Positions 9,700 to 20,700 of a DNA stretch of 64,000 bases are shown here, in pieces. A program made the position numbers and the translations under genes. Location of the stretch: contig CP053161.1 of the NCBI GenBank assembly GCA_014607495.2, positions 13,587,115 to 13,651,114 on the forward strand. The letters are read 5' to 3'. Origin of the DNA: Carposina sasakii. Taxonomy: Eukaryota > Arthropoda > Insecta > Lepidoptera > Carposinidae. Each line of letters opens with the position of its first letter. Position 1 is the stretch's first letter. The notes below the pieces were generated by a model. That model made no database searches and had not been told where the DNA came from. It saw only the letters and a list, made by a program, of their open reading frames with translations.

Positions 9700-12600
9700 T
9701 CATTTGTGGGATCAATGTCGGATCAAGATTCTGTCTGGAAAGCTATGTTCGAGCAACAAGAAAAGAACATGCGTGCGTTGATTGAGGCTTTGCAACCATC
9801 GAAGCGACCCTATCGTGAAGATCTACCACACTTCGATCCTGAGAAACAAGACGTGGATGCAAGATCATGGTGTGCAACAGTAGATTTGTGTTTTTCGGAA
9901 AATCCACCAAGTGGCGGTAGTCTTGTTTTGGCAGTCAGTAAGGCGCTAAAAGGGGAAGCATCAACATGGCTATCGCAAATAGCATACGAAGGTATGACAT
10001 GGAGTGAGTTCAAAATACTTTTCACTACGAGATTTATTTCGACTGAGACATTGGCGGGTACTTTAATAAAATTGAGCGGCGAGAAACCGAGTGAAAAGGA
10101 ACCACTACCCGCATTTGCGAGTCGTCTAATTACATCGCTGACTAATCGCTGGAAAGATGTAAACAAAGAACAAATTGCCGTAGCAACAGTACTAGCGCAC
10201 ATTTCCCAGTTTGACCCGCGACTTCAGCGTATGGCGTTTACTACAAACATTGAATCGAGGGATAAATTACAGCAAGAATTGAATGCGTTTTCACATCTGA
10301 AGCGAAAAGTGAACATGACCGGTGAATCTTCAAACACATTTGATAGTAAACGAGCTAAGATGACATCAATTAAGTGCTACACTTGCGGGAAAACCGGCCA
10401 CAGGCGAAGTGAATGCAAAAGTATTACAAGACCGTCTACATCGACATCAACGTCGAGTCATCAAGCAGCGCATCAACCGACATCGAAACCACTTGTGTGC
10501 TTCAAGTGTGGAAAGCCTGGACACGTAGCCGTTAGGTGTACAAGCGGTGGCGCAGGTGGCAGTGGTGGCGCTGGCAGCCGGCAGACCGATGGCAACGGAG
10601 CACGTAGCGAGCGGCGGGTTGATATCTGCGTGGTACAACCACCGACAGGAACGTTACAACACAAAGGTGATTGCATATTGTTTACTTATGATTCTGGTGC
10701 TGAATGCTCGTTAGTAAAAGAAAGTTTTGCTACGAAGTTCAGTGGTAAACGTGCTAACAATGTTATTGCTATGGCTGGTATTGGTCAAACGCGAGTATAC
10801 AGTACCGAACAGATTTTATGTTGTGTAGTGATTAACGATTACTCTCTAGAAATCTTATTACATGTTTTGCCGGACCATTATTTACAAAGTAACGTCATGA
10901 TAGGTCGTGAGATTTTAACGCAGGGTTTTGCTGTAAACATGACGGCAACGGAGTTATTGTTAACGAAAGTTAAGTGTGTTAATACGGTTAAATGTGATAA
11001 TGATGACATGATTAAATTAGATTTAACTGCTATTGTTACGGATGTAAATGAGAATGACAAGCCTAGGATTTTTAAGTTACTTAGCCAGTATTCAAAGTTT
11101 TTCATAACCGGTTTACCTACGACGCGTGTGAGTACAGGCGAGCTTAAGATTAGGTTAATTGATCCAAATCGTACTGTACAGCGGCGGCCGTATAGGATGT
11201 CTACGGAAGAGCGTATTGTTATTCGAAATCGTGTAAAAGAACTACTGGATGCGAATATAATCAGACCTAGTTGTTCTCCTTTCGCAAGCCCAGCTTTGTT
11301 AGTAAAGAAGCACGATGGGTCAGATCGCATGTGCATCGATTACCGGGAACTTAACAGCAATACCGTCTCAGACCGTTACCCCCTACCTTTGATCTCAGAC
11401 CAAATCGCGCGTCTTCATGGTGCGAGCTATTTTACAAAGCTAGATTGCGCTAGTGGATTTCACTTGATTCCTGTAAATGTAGATTCGATAGAGAGTACCG
11501 CTTTTATAACAGCTGAGGGACAATATGAATTTTTAGCTATGCCTTTCGGACTTAAAAATGCCATTTCAGTGTTTCAACGGGCTATCATGAGTGCTTTAGG
11601 TGATCTCACTCATGATTACGTAATCGTATACGTCGATGATATTTTAATCGTCTCTCCTGATGTAGAGTTAGGTTTAGAGCGACTTGAGACTGTCCTGAAA
11701 GCTCTTACGAGTGCCGGATTCTCTTTGAATCTTAAGAAATGCTCCTTCCTTAAGACGAAGGTAGAGTTCTTAGGATTTGAGGTAGAGTCAGGCATGATTC
11801 GCCCTAATCGTAGAAAAATAGTGGCTTTGACTGCTCTACCACCTCCAGAAACAGTGACCCAACTACGTCAGTTTATCGGGTTAGCCTCGTATTTCCGTCA
11901 ATTTGTCCAAAATTTCTCTACGAAACTTGCCCCTCTGTACAAACTGACTTCACTTAAAGGTGACTTTACATGGAAACCCGAACACGAGAAAATTCGCCAA
12001 GATATTGTCTATGCTCTAACTAATGATCCTATTTTGATGATTTATGATCCAGAGCTTTCAGTAGAGCTGCATACAGACGCGAGCAGTTTAGGTTACGGAG
12101 CTATTTTGTTTCAAGTGAGGCCTGATGGTAAGCGTTGCGTGGTAGCTTACTTTAGCAAGAGAACATCCCCTGCCGAGAGTAAATACCACTCGTATGACCT
12201 TGAAACTCTAGCTGTCGTGAACTCTATCAAGTACTTTAGGCAGTACCTGCATGGTAGAAAGTTTACTGTCGTAACTGACTGTAATTCGCTTAAATCGTCT
12301 CAAACTAAACAAGAGTTAACTCCTCGTGCGCATAGATGGTGGGCTTTTCTACAGTCTTTCGATTTTAACGTAACGTATAGAGAAGGAAAACGTATGGCGC
12401 ATGTAGATTTCCTTTCACGAAATCCATTACCTGTAACGAAACCCATAGAGTCCCGTATAGAACTAAAACGTATCAATGTTACTGAGCTCTCTTCAAATTG
12501 GCTTCAAGCTGAGCAGCAGCGTGACGTAGAGATTTCTAAAATTATGACTGATTTAGGTAATAATGAATTAGATGAGCAATTAGCTAAAACTTATGTCGTA

Positions 12601-13731
12601 CGTTCAGGTATCCTTCATCGTAAAATCCAACGTAACGCCAGGTCTAAGTGTTTACCGTATTTACCTCGTACTCTCCGATGGTCTGTAGTTAATAATTTCC
12701 ATGACTCTATCATACATCTCGGTGCCGAAAAAACAGCTGAAAAGCTGTACGATTATTATTGGTTTCCGGGTATGTCTCATTACGTTCGGAAATTCGTAGA
12801 CAATTGCGTCACATGCAAAGTAGCGAAAACACATTCTGGTAAAGTTCAGGCCGAGTTGCATTCGATACCTAAGGTGACTACACCCTGGCACACGGTACAT
12901 ATAGACGCAACGGGAAAACTCAGCGGTAAAAATGACAAAAAGGAATACATTTTCGTAATCATTGACGCGTTCACGAAGTACGTTTTGCTCTTCCATACGA
13001 CGAACATTGACTCTAATAGTAGCATTCATGCTGTGACTCAAAGCGTAGCTCTTTTTGGTGCTCCTACACGTGTAATAGCGGATCAAGGGCGTTGTTTCGC
13101 TAGTAAAGATTTTCGCGATTTCTGTGCTAGTAAGAACATAGATTTGCATTTGATAGCGACGGGTTCGTCTCGTGCTAACGGGCAGGTCGAGCGTGTGATG
13201 AGTGTCCTTAAATCTATGTTGACTGCAATAGAGACTAGTGATAAATCGTGGCAGGACTCGTTAGGAGAGGTTCAATTAGCAATCAATTGTACCATTAATC
13301 GAGTTACAAAAGCTACACCTCTGGAGCTTTTGATCGGCAAAGTAGCGAGACCGTTGTCATTGATGTGTAGTGATGTAGAGACCGATATTAACTTAGAGGA
13401 AATTCGTGAGCATGCTTCAAATAACATAAAGAAAGGCGCGGAGTATGACAAAACTCGATTTGATAGGACGAAAGCGAAAATTCATAATTTTGCGGTTGGT
13501 GATTTCGTATTATTAGAGAATGAGGAAAGAAATCAAAATAAATTAGATCCGAAGTATAAAGGTCCATTTAAGGTGATTGAGATTTTGGACGGAGATCGTT
13601 ACACACTAAAAGCTTTAAATTCTAAGCGTACCTATAAGTACGCGCATGATAGATTAAGGAAGATGCCAACGGGTCATGTAACAGTCGATGATGATGTAGA
13701 TAAAGATATTGATACTGATGAGCAAGTTTAA
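9640..13731 (+). CDS. Gag-Pol polyprotein of Ty3/gypsy element
   Basis: One intact 1363-codon frame. Residues 1-230 are a Gag-like region. Two CCHC zinc knuckles follow: C246-C249-H254-C259 and C287-C290-H295-C300. The aspartic protease site is D351-S-G-A. The reverse transcriptase spans about 520-700, with D602 and Y664-V-D-D667. RNase H has D813 and D880. Integrase has a zinc-binding H1021-H1026-C1056-C1059 and the D1089, D1148, E1184 triad (D-D-35-E). A GPF module is at 1308-1310. Gag and Pol are fused with no frameshift or stop between them, so the Gag:Pol ratio must be set some other way. The start ATG (ttcaagATGG) lies inside the 5' LTR and is the first in frame. All catalytic residues are present, so the copy may be active. 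Confidence 0.95.
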   Translation: MDGNNHASPPSPQEDHPVPLSFVGSMSDQDSVWKAMFEQQEKNMRALIEALQPSKRPYREDLPHFDPEKQDVDARSWCATVDLCFSENPPSGGSLVLAVSKALKGEASTWLSQIAYEGMTWSEFKILFTTRFISTETLAGTLIKLSGEKPSEKEPLPAFASRLITSLTNRWKDVNKEQIAVATVLAHISQFDPRLQRMAFTTNIESRDKLQQELNAFSHLKRKVNMTGESSNTFDSKRAKMTSIKCYTCGKTGHRRSECKSITRPSTSTSTSSHQAAHQPTSKPLVCFKCGKPGHVAVRCTSGGAGGSGGAGSRQTDGNGARSERRVDICVVQPPTGTLQHKGDCILFTYDSGAECSLVKESFATKFSGKRANNVIAMAGIGQTRVYSTEQILCCVVINDYSLEILLHVLPDHYLQSNVMIGREILTQGFAVNMTATELLLTKVKCVNTVKCDNDDMIKLDLTAIVTDVNENDKPRIFKLLSQYSKFFITGLPTTRVSTGELKIRLIDPNRTVQRRPYRMSTEERIVIRNRVKELLDANIIRPSCSPFASPALLVKKHDGSDRMCIDYRELNSNTVSDRYPLPLISDQIARLHGASYFTKLDCASGFHLIPVNVDSIESTAFITAEGQYEFLAMPFGLKNAISVFQRAIMSALGDLTHDYVIVYVDDILIVSPDVELGLERLETVLKALTSAGFSLNLKKCSFLKTKVEFLGFEVESGMIRPNRRKIVALTALPPPETVTQLRQFIGLASYFRQFVQNFSTKLAPLYKLTSLKGDFTWKPEHEKIRQDIVYALTNDPILMIYDPELSVELHTDASSLGYGAILFQVRPDGKRCVVAYFSKRTSPAESKYHSYDLETLAVVNSIKYFRQYLHGRKFTVVTDCNSLKSSQTKQELTPRAHRWWAFLQSFDFNVTYREGKRMAHVDFLSRNPLPVTKPIESRIELKRINVTELSSNWLQAEQQRDVEISKIMTDLGNNELDEQLAKTYVVRSGILHRKIQRNARSKCLPYLPRTLRWSVVNNFHDSIIHLGAEKTAEKLYDYYWFPGMSHYVRKFVDNCVTCKVAKTHSGKVQAELHSIPKVTTPWHTVHIDATGKLSGKNDKKEYIFVIIDAFTKYVLLFHTTNIDSNSSIHAVTQSVALFGAPTRVIADQGRCFASKDFRDFCASKNIDLHLIATGSSRANGQVERVMSVLKSMLTAIETSDKSWQDSLGEVQLAINCTINRVTKATPLELLIGKVARPLSLMCSDVETDINLEEIREHASNNIKKGAEYDKTRFDRTKAKIHNFAVGDFVLLENEERNQNKLDPKYKGPFKVIEILDGDRYTLKALNSKRTYKYAHDRLRKMPTGHVTVDDDVDKDIDTDEQV

Positions 13732-14338
13732 AATTTGGTAAATGTTCGAGTATGAGACTCTATCGGCCGTATTGTGTTGTGTTCGAACCAGTAGTTACCA
13801 GTTGTTATTTCGTAGTCGTAGCCCGGTGGAAATCGGTGTCTCTTGGGTTATCCAAGTAGTCCGTGGGTGCGCGGTGTGCGTTTGACTCTGGTAAGGTTCG
13901 GGGTCTATTGTGACCATCGTGTGTAAGGAGGCACACGGGCGATCCACTTGATGGATATGCAAACTGATCCATGCGCTGGATGTGTGAGAGTAATGTGATT
14001 ACTGGTCGGCTAGAGAGCCGTGGCGTTAGAGGTCTTACTCGATAGTTATTTTAAGTAAAGTTACTGTTGATACAGTAGAGTTGAGATAATCAAATGACCG
14101 TTGTACATGACCTAGGCTCATTTATGTTTTGTTTTTCATAATTGTTTACCCCACATGATCCAAATGTTTGATTTAGTTGTAGAGTTGAAATAAAATTGTG
14201 AACAGAGTTCATAATCTTCTTTATTTTTACCTGATTAATTTTAAAGTTAAGTCAGGATAGACCGAGTAGACAAAATACTCTCGTGAACTGTTTTCTTTAC
14301 AGAGTAACACACGAGGTCGTGTGCTAGCAGGATGACCG
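13732..14338 (+). other. 3' untranslated region of LTR element
   Basis: About 600 bases with no ORF. It contains 'gttgaaataaaattgtg' near 14184, a possible polyadenylation signal. The bases just before the 3' LTR (ctagcaggatgaccg) are not a convincing polypurine tract. Confidence 0.6.
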
Positions 14339-14704
14339 TGTCGCAATCGAGCAATTTCCGGAACGCCAGTGTCGCCATCTGGTGGCACTAGATAGAGTTT
14401 GTGGCGCGCGCGTTGTCGTGGTCGGCGAGGGTAGACTTCATTACTTGCTTGGAGACCTCGGCGACCGGTGTACGCGATAGCTACAGAAACTATCCCGCGT
14501 TCTAGTTCTATCCATGTGTGTATAAGCTTACCTACTATTCAACTGTGTACCTAACGTGATAAGTGATTATAATTTAATTAGGAGTACGTTTGTTTTCTTC
14601 ATTCGACATCACCCACTTCAGCCCACAGTTCTGAGGAATTCAAGATGGACGGAAATAATCATGCTTCACCTCCATCTCCTCAAGAAGACCATCCTGTCCC
14701 GTTA
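14339..14704 (+). repeat. 3' LTR
   Basis: A 366-bp copy of the 5' LTR; by reading, I found no difference. It therefore also ends with an ATG and 20 gag codons (14645-14704) that run into flanking DNA. Confidence 0.92.
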
Positions 14705-14885
14705 TATATACATATAATCATGCCTTTATCCCTTACTGGGTAGGCAGAGCACCAAGGGCCGATAGAACCACATGGTGCCACTTCTGACCAATTTTGAGGG
14801 TATAGTTGAGATGTACAAGTTCGGTTAGTAGTGACAGGTGGTCAGCCCATCGCCTACAAAACACCAAGACCCTCTTATCCCTCTA
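14705..14885. repeat. Dispersed repeat F
   Basis: Starts tatacatataatcatgcctttatcccttac and includes 'gccgatagaaccacatggtgcc'. It is also present at about 30597-30725 and 51712-51890. The LTR element landed at its edge. Confidence 0.65.
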
Positions 14886-15039
14886 CTGACTTGTAAAGTA
14901 TGCCCGGGAAGAAAAGCAGCTGTATAATACGTTTTTTTTTTACGTTCATAATAATTCTAATTATAGCTATACTTAATAATACCTAATGGATTACGAAACT
15001 CACGTTCTTCTTGTTTTCTATAGAATACCTAATATTAAA

Positions 15040-16372
15040 AAAAATTTAGGTAAAAAAACATTTTTAAAAACAAGCTTTTATTTAAATGCGCTAAAAAGAA
15101 AAAATAAACTTTTACACTAAAACTTTTACTGTTAATTTATAACGTCATTTCAAATTTAACACACTTGACACAATTTATATGTTATAAAAGCTTGTCGCGA
15201 CATTTAAGTACTCGTATTTACGTTCTTACTTTTAAATGTTTATTAGGCAGCATCTTTGTGTTGATGTTTCAGATTTTCCCATATTGTTCCCACGCGAATG
15301 TTATATCGAAGAAATATCCGTCGACCCTTCCAGAGCTTCGTGTAGAAGAGTAAGAGAGTAATATACAACAGGGTTCGCCCCGGTGCCCCGAGGTGGTATG
15401 TTCACGACATCATGTCATCATGCCACTCAGTCCTCGGCACGGCCTTACCTTGACTTATTAAAAATTTAAAACTAAGAAAGTAAATACGAGTACTTAAATG
15501 TCGCGACAAGCTTTTATAACATACTAGTGGACGCCCGCGACTTCGTCCGCGTGGACTGCAGAAAAATAAAAATGTTTAAATCACCTGGGAAAATATTTTT
15601 TACCGGTTTAATTAATAAAAACAAAAATCCAGGGTGTCAGCTAACTCCATACAAAATTTAATTTAAATCGCTCCAACCGTTTTTACGCGGAAGAGTAACA
15701 AACATCCATCCATACTCACAAACTTTCGCGTTTATATATTATCGATTCCCATTCGGGTGAAGAATTTTTTCCATTTTCTTTATTAATAATTTTATATTAT
15801 ATTTCACCCCCAAACTGGTAAAAATTTCAAAATGCTAGAACAAACGATTTTTTGTTTCTTATGACGTGATATTTGACGAACTTGCATACTAACTTTCAAC
15901 CCTTATTTCACCCCTTAGCTGGTCGAAATTTCAAAAATGCTAGAACAAATGTTTAATGATTTCTTATCAAGTGCTTAAATATAAAGTTTCATGGTTTTAT
16001 CTTTTAAAATTAAGAAATCCCATACAAACTTTCAACCTCTATTTCAACCCCTTCATCCCTTTTTTTCGAAATAAAAAGTAGCCTATGTTCTGTCTCAGGG
16101 TCTAAAGATTGTCTGTACCAAATTTCATCAAAATCGGTTGCGAGGTTTAAGCGGGAAAGCGTAACAGACAGACAGACAGACAGACAGAGTTACTTTCGCA
16201 TTTATAATATTAGTTGGGATAAATGGTGTCAAATGTGTTAAATTTGAAATGACGTTATAAATTAACAGTAAAAGTTTTAGTGTAAAAGTTTATTTTTTCT
16301 TTTTAGCGCATTTAAATAAAAGCTTGTTTTTAAAAATGTTTTTTTACCTAAATTTTATTTTATACTTTTTAG
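15040..16372. mobile_element. Foldback element split by a Helitron
   Basis: The left arm (about 15040-15237) and right arm (15475-15533 continued at 16220-16372) are inverted copies: for example taggtaaaaaaacattttta / aaaaatgtttttttaccta and gttataaaagcttgtcgcga / tcgcgacaagcttttataac. Removing the 686-bp Helitron-like insert at 15534-16219 makes each arm about 200 bp and continuous. The central 15238-15474 shows no ORF of note. Its class is unknown, and the outermost ends are fuzzy. Confidence 0.65.
15534..16219 (-). mobile_element. Helitron-like element carrying SINE fragment
   Basis: On the minus strand it runs TC (16219-16218) to CTAG (15537-15534), inserted between A and T. The 3' palindrome 'gcggacgaagtcgcgggcg' is present. 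It is longer than most copies here. It holds a piece of a short tRNA-derived SINE (about 15743-15797, cgattcccattcgggtgaag), and has two internal similar segments of 'ttcaccc..tggtaaaaatttcaaaatgctagaac' type. Confidence 0.65.
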
Positions 16373-17742
16373 TTTTCATCTGGTAAGTTCCTAAGTCTGT
16401 TCATCTCATTCAACGCATCATTATTGCAAGGTCGTTTGCCAGTTAATTTTGAACAGTCCAGCTCTTCAATGAGGAGCCCTTAAAATTTCAACTCAATTGC
16501 TTAAAAATATCTGTTTCAAAATAGATTTTCAAGTTTTAGAAGTCCGCCATATTGGATTAAGAGTGACGTCACATTTTTTTCGAGTTACTCTCAGCTAGCC
16601 CTTTAATTTGATACCCATATTGTAGGAATGCATTAAAAATAATTGGTCCGCCATTGTGGGTATGCCGCCATGTTGGATTTAGAATGACGTCACACTGTTA
16701 ATCATGCATTGTCATCCGAAGTGAACGTGCTCACCAAATTTCAGCCCAATCGGTTGAGGGCAAGTGCCTTAAAATTGAGTTGTAAGATTTCACCCGAACA
16801 AACATACATTGCAAGTTAAATAAAAGCTTGTAATCACGTCATTTATTGCAAGGCGGTTAGTAACAGTCACAACCATAGTCGCAATACACCAACATTTCTT
16901 CTGCTGTAAGTGATATCATTAAGGATATCCCTTTGCTGTATATCTTACCCAAATAATCTGAAAATCTTTTGTGACGCCACACATACCTAGTTAATGACGA
17001 GCAGACTCTAATCTCTTTGCTAAAGGGTGTAACACAAGGGGTGGTTACGAGAATAGCCCACTATGAGGATCTGTGCACAAAAATAGACAGTCTCCCAATC
17101 TTTTATAACCGAATCTATAAAGATTGTACGATCATCGCCCTACATTATCCAGAAAAATAAACATCTCTCAAAACTCCTTCTGTTAGACCGTGTCCACAGA
17201 AAGCTATATGCTCTAGGTACTTTACATGAAAATCTGTGAAAGATACGTAAATCTACGTCACTTGATGACGGTCATCAAACATAGGGTGATCTCTCACTGA
17301 TACTTACCTAGCATTTAGCACAATATTATGTAACAAGTATAGTTAATGATTATCATTTGTATGTCATAGCTTACAGCTGTGAATTCTGTTACCTTGAACG
17401 GTCATCCATGGTATACCTATAGTATAGGTCCTATACATCATAGAAAACTATTATTAGGAAAGATTTCTTATATTTCTTAAAATCAAGCTTTCAAAATCCA
17501 TCACATAAACCATTAGTATTTTCATCAAAATAAGCTTTTTTTCTCGCTCGAATTAATCTTATAGGTTCTTTAAATGAAGTAATGAAGTCAAACCCCTATT
17601 GATCGAAATGAATCACGACAACGAACATCGATGCGATACGATGTTACATTGTCTAAGCAAGCCCCAGCCATATTTATTAAAATTATATTTCTCAAGTATA
17701 AAATATAAATGATTAATTTCTCAATTATTTGTTTTCTTACAG
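16373..17742. other. Non-coding upstream or first-intron sequence
   Basis: Contains phrases such as 'ccgccatgttggatttagaatgacgtcac' occurring twice in variant form (about 16540-16570 and 16665-16695). These look like decayed repeat. No gene, RNA or regulatory site was recognised until the acceptor 'ttttcttacag' at 17742. Confidence 0.45.
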
Positions 17743-17759
17743 ATTATAATGATAGCAAG

Positions 17760-20700
17760 ATGAAAGGGAAGGACACAAAGGATATCGTCAAAGTTAAAGT
17801 AAGTACATACATACATAAAATCACGCCTCTTTCCCGGAGGGGTAGGCAGAGATCACGGATCTCCATTTGCTACGATCCTGACACACCTCTTTCGCTTCAT
17901 CTACTTTCATGATATTCTTCATGAACGCTCGTCGGTTTAGGGTACTCTTGACCTGACCTTTAAAGTAAGGAATTTTGGTTCAATTCCAACTCATCACCTT
18001 TCCTGAACGACTCCCTAGAAATTATACGAAAATCCTCGTAATAAACTCCTTAATTAGATTAATTTTAAATATTATCAGGTAGATATATACAATACGTCTT
18101 TTACTTCTTATGTCAAGATAGGTAAAGAAGATAATATGCTAGAGACAGTATACCTAATTTACTTTATCAACACCCTACCATTTTCCCTGAACACATTATG
18201 ATAAAAGTTTTCAGGGTAGTAATTATATTATCAGTTATCTGCAATAATAACTCATTTTTCTGTTCTATGCTAATTTAGGTTAAATGCTGTTTAACATTAT
18301 TAAACAGTTAGTTCCGGTATTTCTCGCATAGTGGTTATAGATTAACCACCTAGAGACTAAGTACGTCGTAGCTAATACTGTAAAACTAAAGTTTATAAAG
18401 ATTAAAGCGTGCAAGTAGATTTTTATAAAGATAAATACATTAATAAGAAAATAAAAAATATATATATTACACTTCACAACCCATTAACCTAGTCCCACAC
18501 TAAGATCCCTAAAGTGTCTTGTGTCGTCGGTACTAGGCAACAGTATACATATAAATAAATAGATAATTAAATATAGAAACATCCACAATTCGGAAATAAA
18601 CATCGGTATTTATCAATATTTACATCACCGGGATTCGAACCCAGGATCTATGGCGTCGCAGTCAGTCACTACCAACTACGCCAATCGGTCGTCAATACTA
18701 CAATAGGATACTTTTTCCAGATGGCTGAGGAGACTCCAGGGTCGGACAGCCAGTTCAACCTCGACGGCATCCTGGCTGAGCTGGGCAGCTTCGGCAAGTA
18801 CCAGCTGCTGCTGCTGCTACTGCTGGCCTTCCGAGACTCCTTCCTCGCCATGTGCAACTTCAACTATGTCTTCGCGGCGGCTGATGTGGCTTACAGGTAC
18901 GTTAGAACTTTATATCTGTCTATACATAAATATTTCTACTTTGTGTCTGTTGTGCAGCCTTAATAAATAGATAAATAAATTCCCAATCAACTCAGGAATG
19001 TTCATATAATCGAGAAAAATAAACTTAAGATTTTGAGTCTCAAATTTTATGGATAGTTTATTTACCGTGGACATGTTATGTTCACAGTCCTTATGTTACA
19101 CTCTCAATGAAAAGCAAAAGTGATCGACTGCTATAATGCATAGCCCATACTACTGGACCGATGCGATGGAGCTTTTTTGCATTCAGATAGCTACTACGAT
19201 GTAGGCATTCTTTCTTTATTATTAGTTCAGATTCTACCTCGTTTTGGGACGTATATTTTAAGAGTGAAATGAATCATCAAACCCTTTATTCACAAACAAA
19301 AACCCAAATTTACATCAGCCTCAACCTAAATCTTGAAATAAAGTCTGAATCAGTACTAATGCAGGATTTTTTGCAATAAAGCGCATTTATTGTGCTAATG
19401 ACCGAGCTGTACACGTGCGCGTTGGGAATGCGCTGCGCATTTCAGTGCATCTTTGCTTGGAGCTGAGCCAGATGCGAAATGAGAGTGATTTGTACACTTC
19501 GCCTCTGCTATAACTTCTGCAGATATAAGCGCTAGTATCCTTGTAACGCTAACACTGTATCATTCATTTTATTTAGTTCATTGAGCAGCCGTGAGACTTC
19601 GTTCTTGAGTCAAACATCACCACGAGATTCACGAGTGTAATGTTTGATACTTATGTTTCAGAACACGAGATTTCCAATGGAAACGTTTTCGTTTTTGTTA
19701 AGAATTATCTATTTTCTTCTCCTGCGACTCCGTTCATGAGAAATTTACTTAAGTAACGCAATGGTCAGATACCCAATCTGAAAGATACATTTTAGCATCA
19801 AATGTATCTTTCAGATTGGGTATCTGACCATTGCGTTACTTAAGTAAATTTCTTTAAAATTTGATCAAATTAGTAACTTAATCCTTCATAGACTATCTGA
19901 CCGCTAGAAAAACGGCCCTATAGCTTATGTGTACATAAGCTTAGGCATAACGGCTTAGAGCAATCAACTACTCGCATAAATTCTCGAAAACTTTCATTGT
20001 TATATTATGTTAGTAAAACTAACAGAATAGAATAATATTTTATTTATTACTAGTGGACGCCCGCGACTGCAGAACAAACAAAATGTCAAAATTATTCGGG
20101 ATAAAAATATTTACCTGAGATAAAAAGTAGCCTATTAATCCGGGGTGTCAGCTAACTGTATACCAAATTTTATTAAAATCGCTCCAGCCGTTTTTACGTG
20201 AAAGAATAACAAACATTCATACTCACAAACTTTCGCGTTTAAAATATTAATAGGATAGTAATAAAATTAATAATAAAGAAATGGTAAAAATTCCTCACCC
20301 GGGTGGGAATCGAACCCACGACCTCTGCATTCCGTGCCAGCGCTCTTACCACTGAGCTTGTAGTAATAGTAATAGTATTTTATGATGTACATAATAAATG
20401 TTGTAACCTTAGATTAATGATAGGTCTTCGCTCAATCATTATTCTAAGGTTGTAACAATATAACAACATAACCTTTGGAATACACTGATCAATGGATGAT
20501 GTGCGATATGGTCATAAAGAAATTTTAAAAAAACCGGCCAAGTGCGAGTCGGACTCGCGCAAAGAGGGTTCCGTACAAACCTGTTTTATTATCTGACGTA
20601 ATAAATAAATTACGGTTTTCGCAATTTTTTCTTTCTATGCTATATGACCTTGCTTCGTGCCAAATTTCAAGATTCTGAGTTAACGGGAAGTACCCTGTAG

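Larger units (their letters stand above)
9334..14704 (+). mobile_element. Complete Ty3/gypsy LTR retrotransposon
   Basis: A 5.37-kb element has 366-bp LTRs at each end, a single uninterrupted gag-pol ORF and 0.6 kb of 3' untranslated sequence. It is flanked by tata on both sides (9330-9333, 14705-14708). This could be a 4-bp target duplication, although the site is TA-rich, which weakens that evidence. Domain order protease, reverse transcriptase, RNase H, integrase identifies Ty3/gypsy rather than Ty1/copia. There is no env-like ORF. The LTRs read as identical, so the insertion is recent. The clade (mdg3-, mag- or other) cannot be settled by eye. Confidence 0.93.

Noticed and set aside
12661..13149. 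Long antisense ORF under the integrase region
   Set aside because: It has no domain signature and is explained by codon use of the intact sense gag-pol frame.
13732..14338. env gene of an errantivirus-type element
   Set aside because: No ORF of any size follows pol; only untranslated sequence.
15165..15353. Small ORF in the foldback element
   Set aside because: It lies across the inverted arm and core with no motif, and its other-arm copy is not coding.
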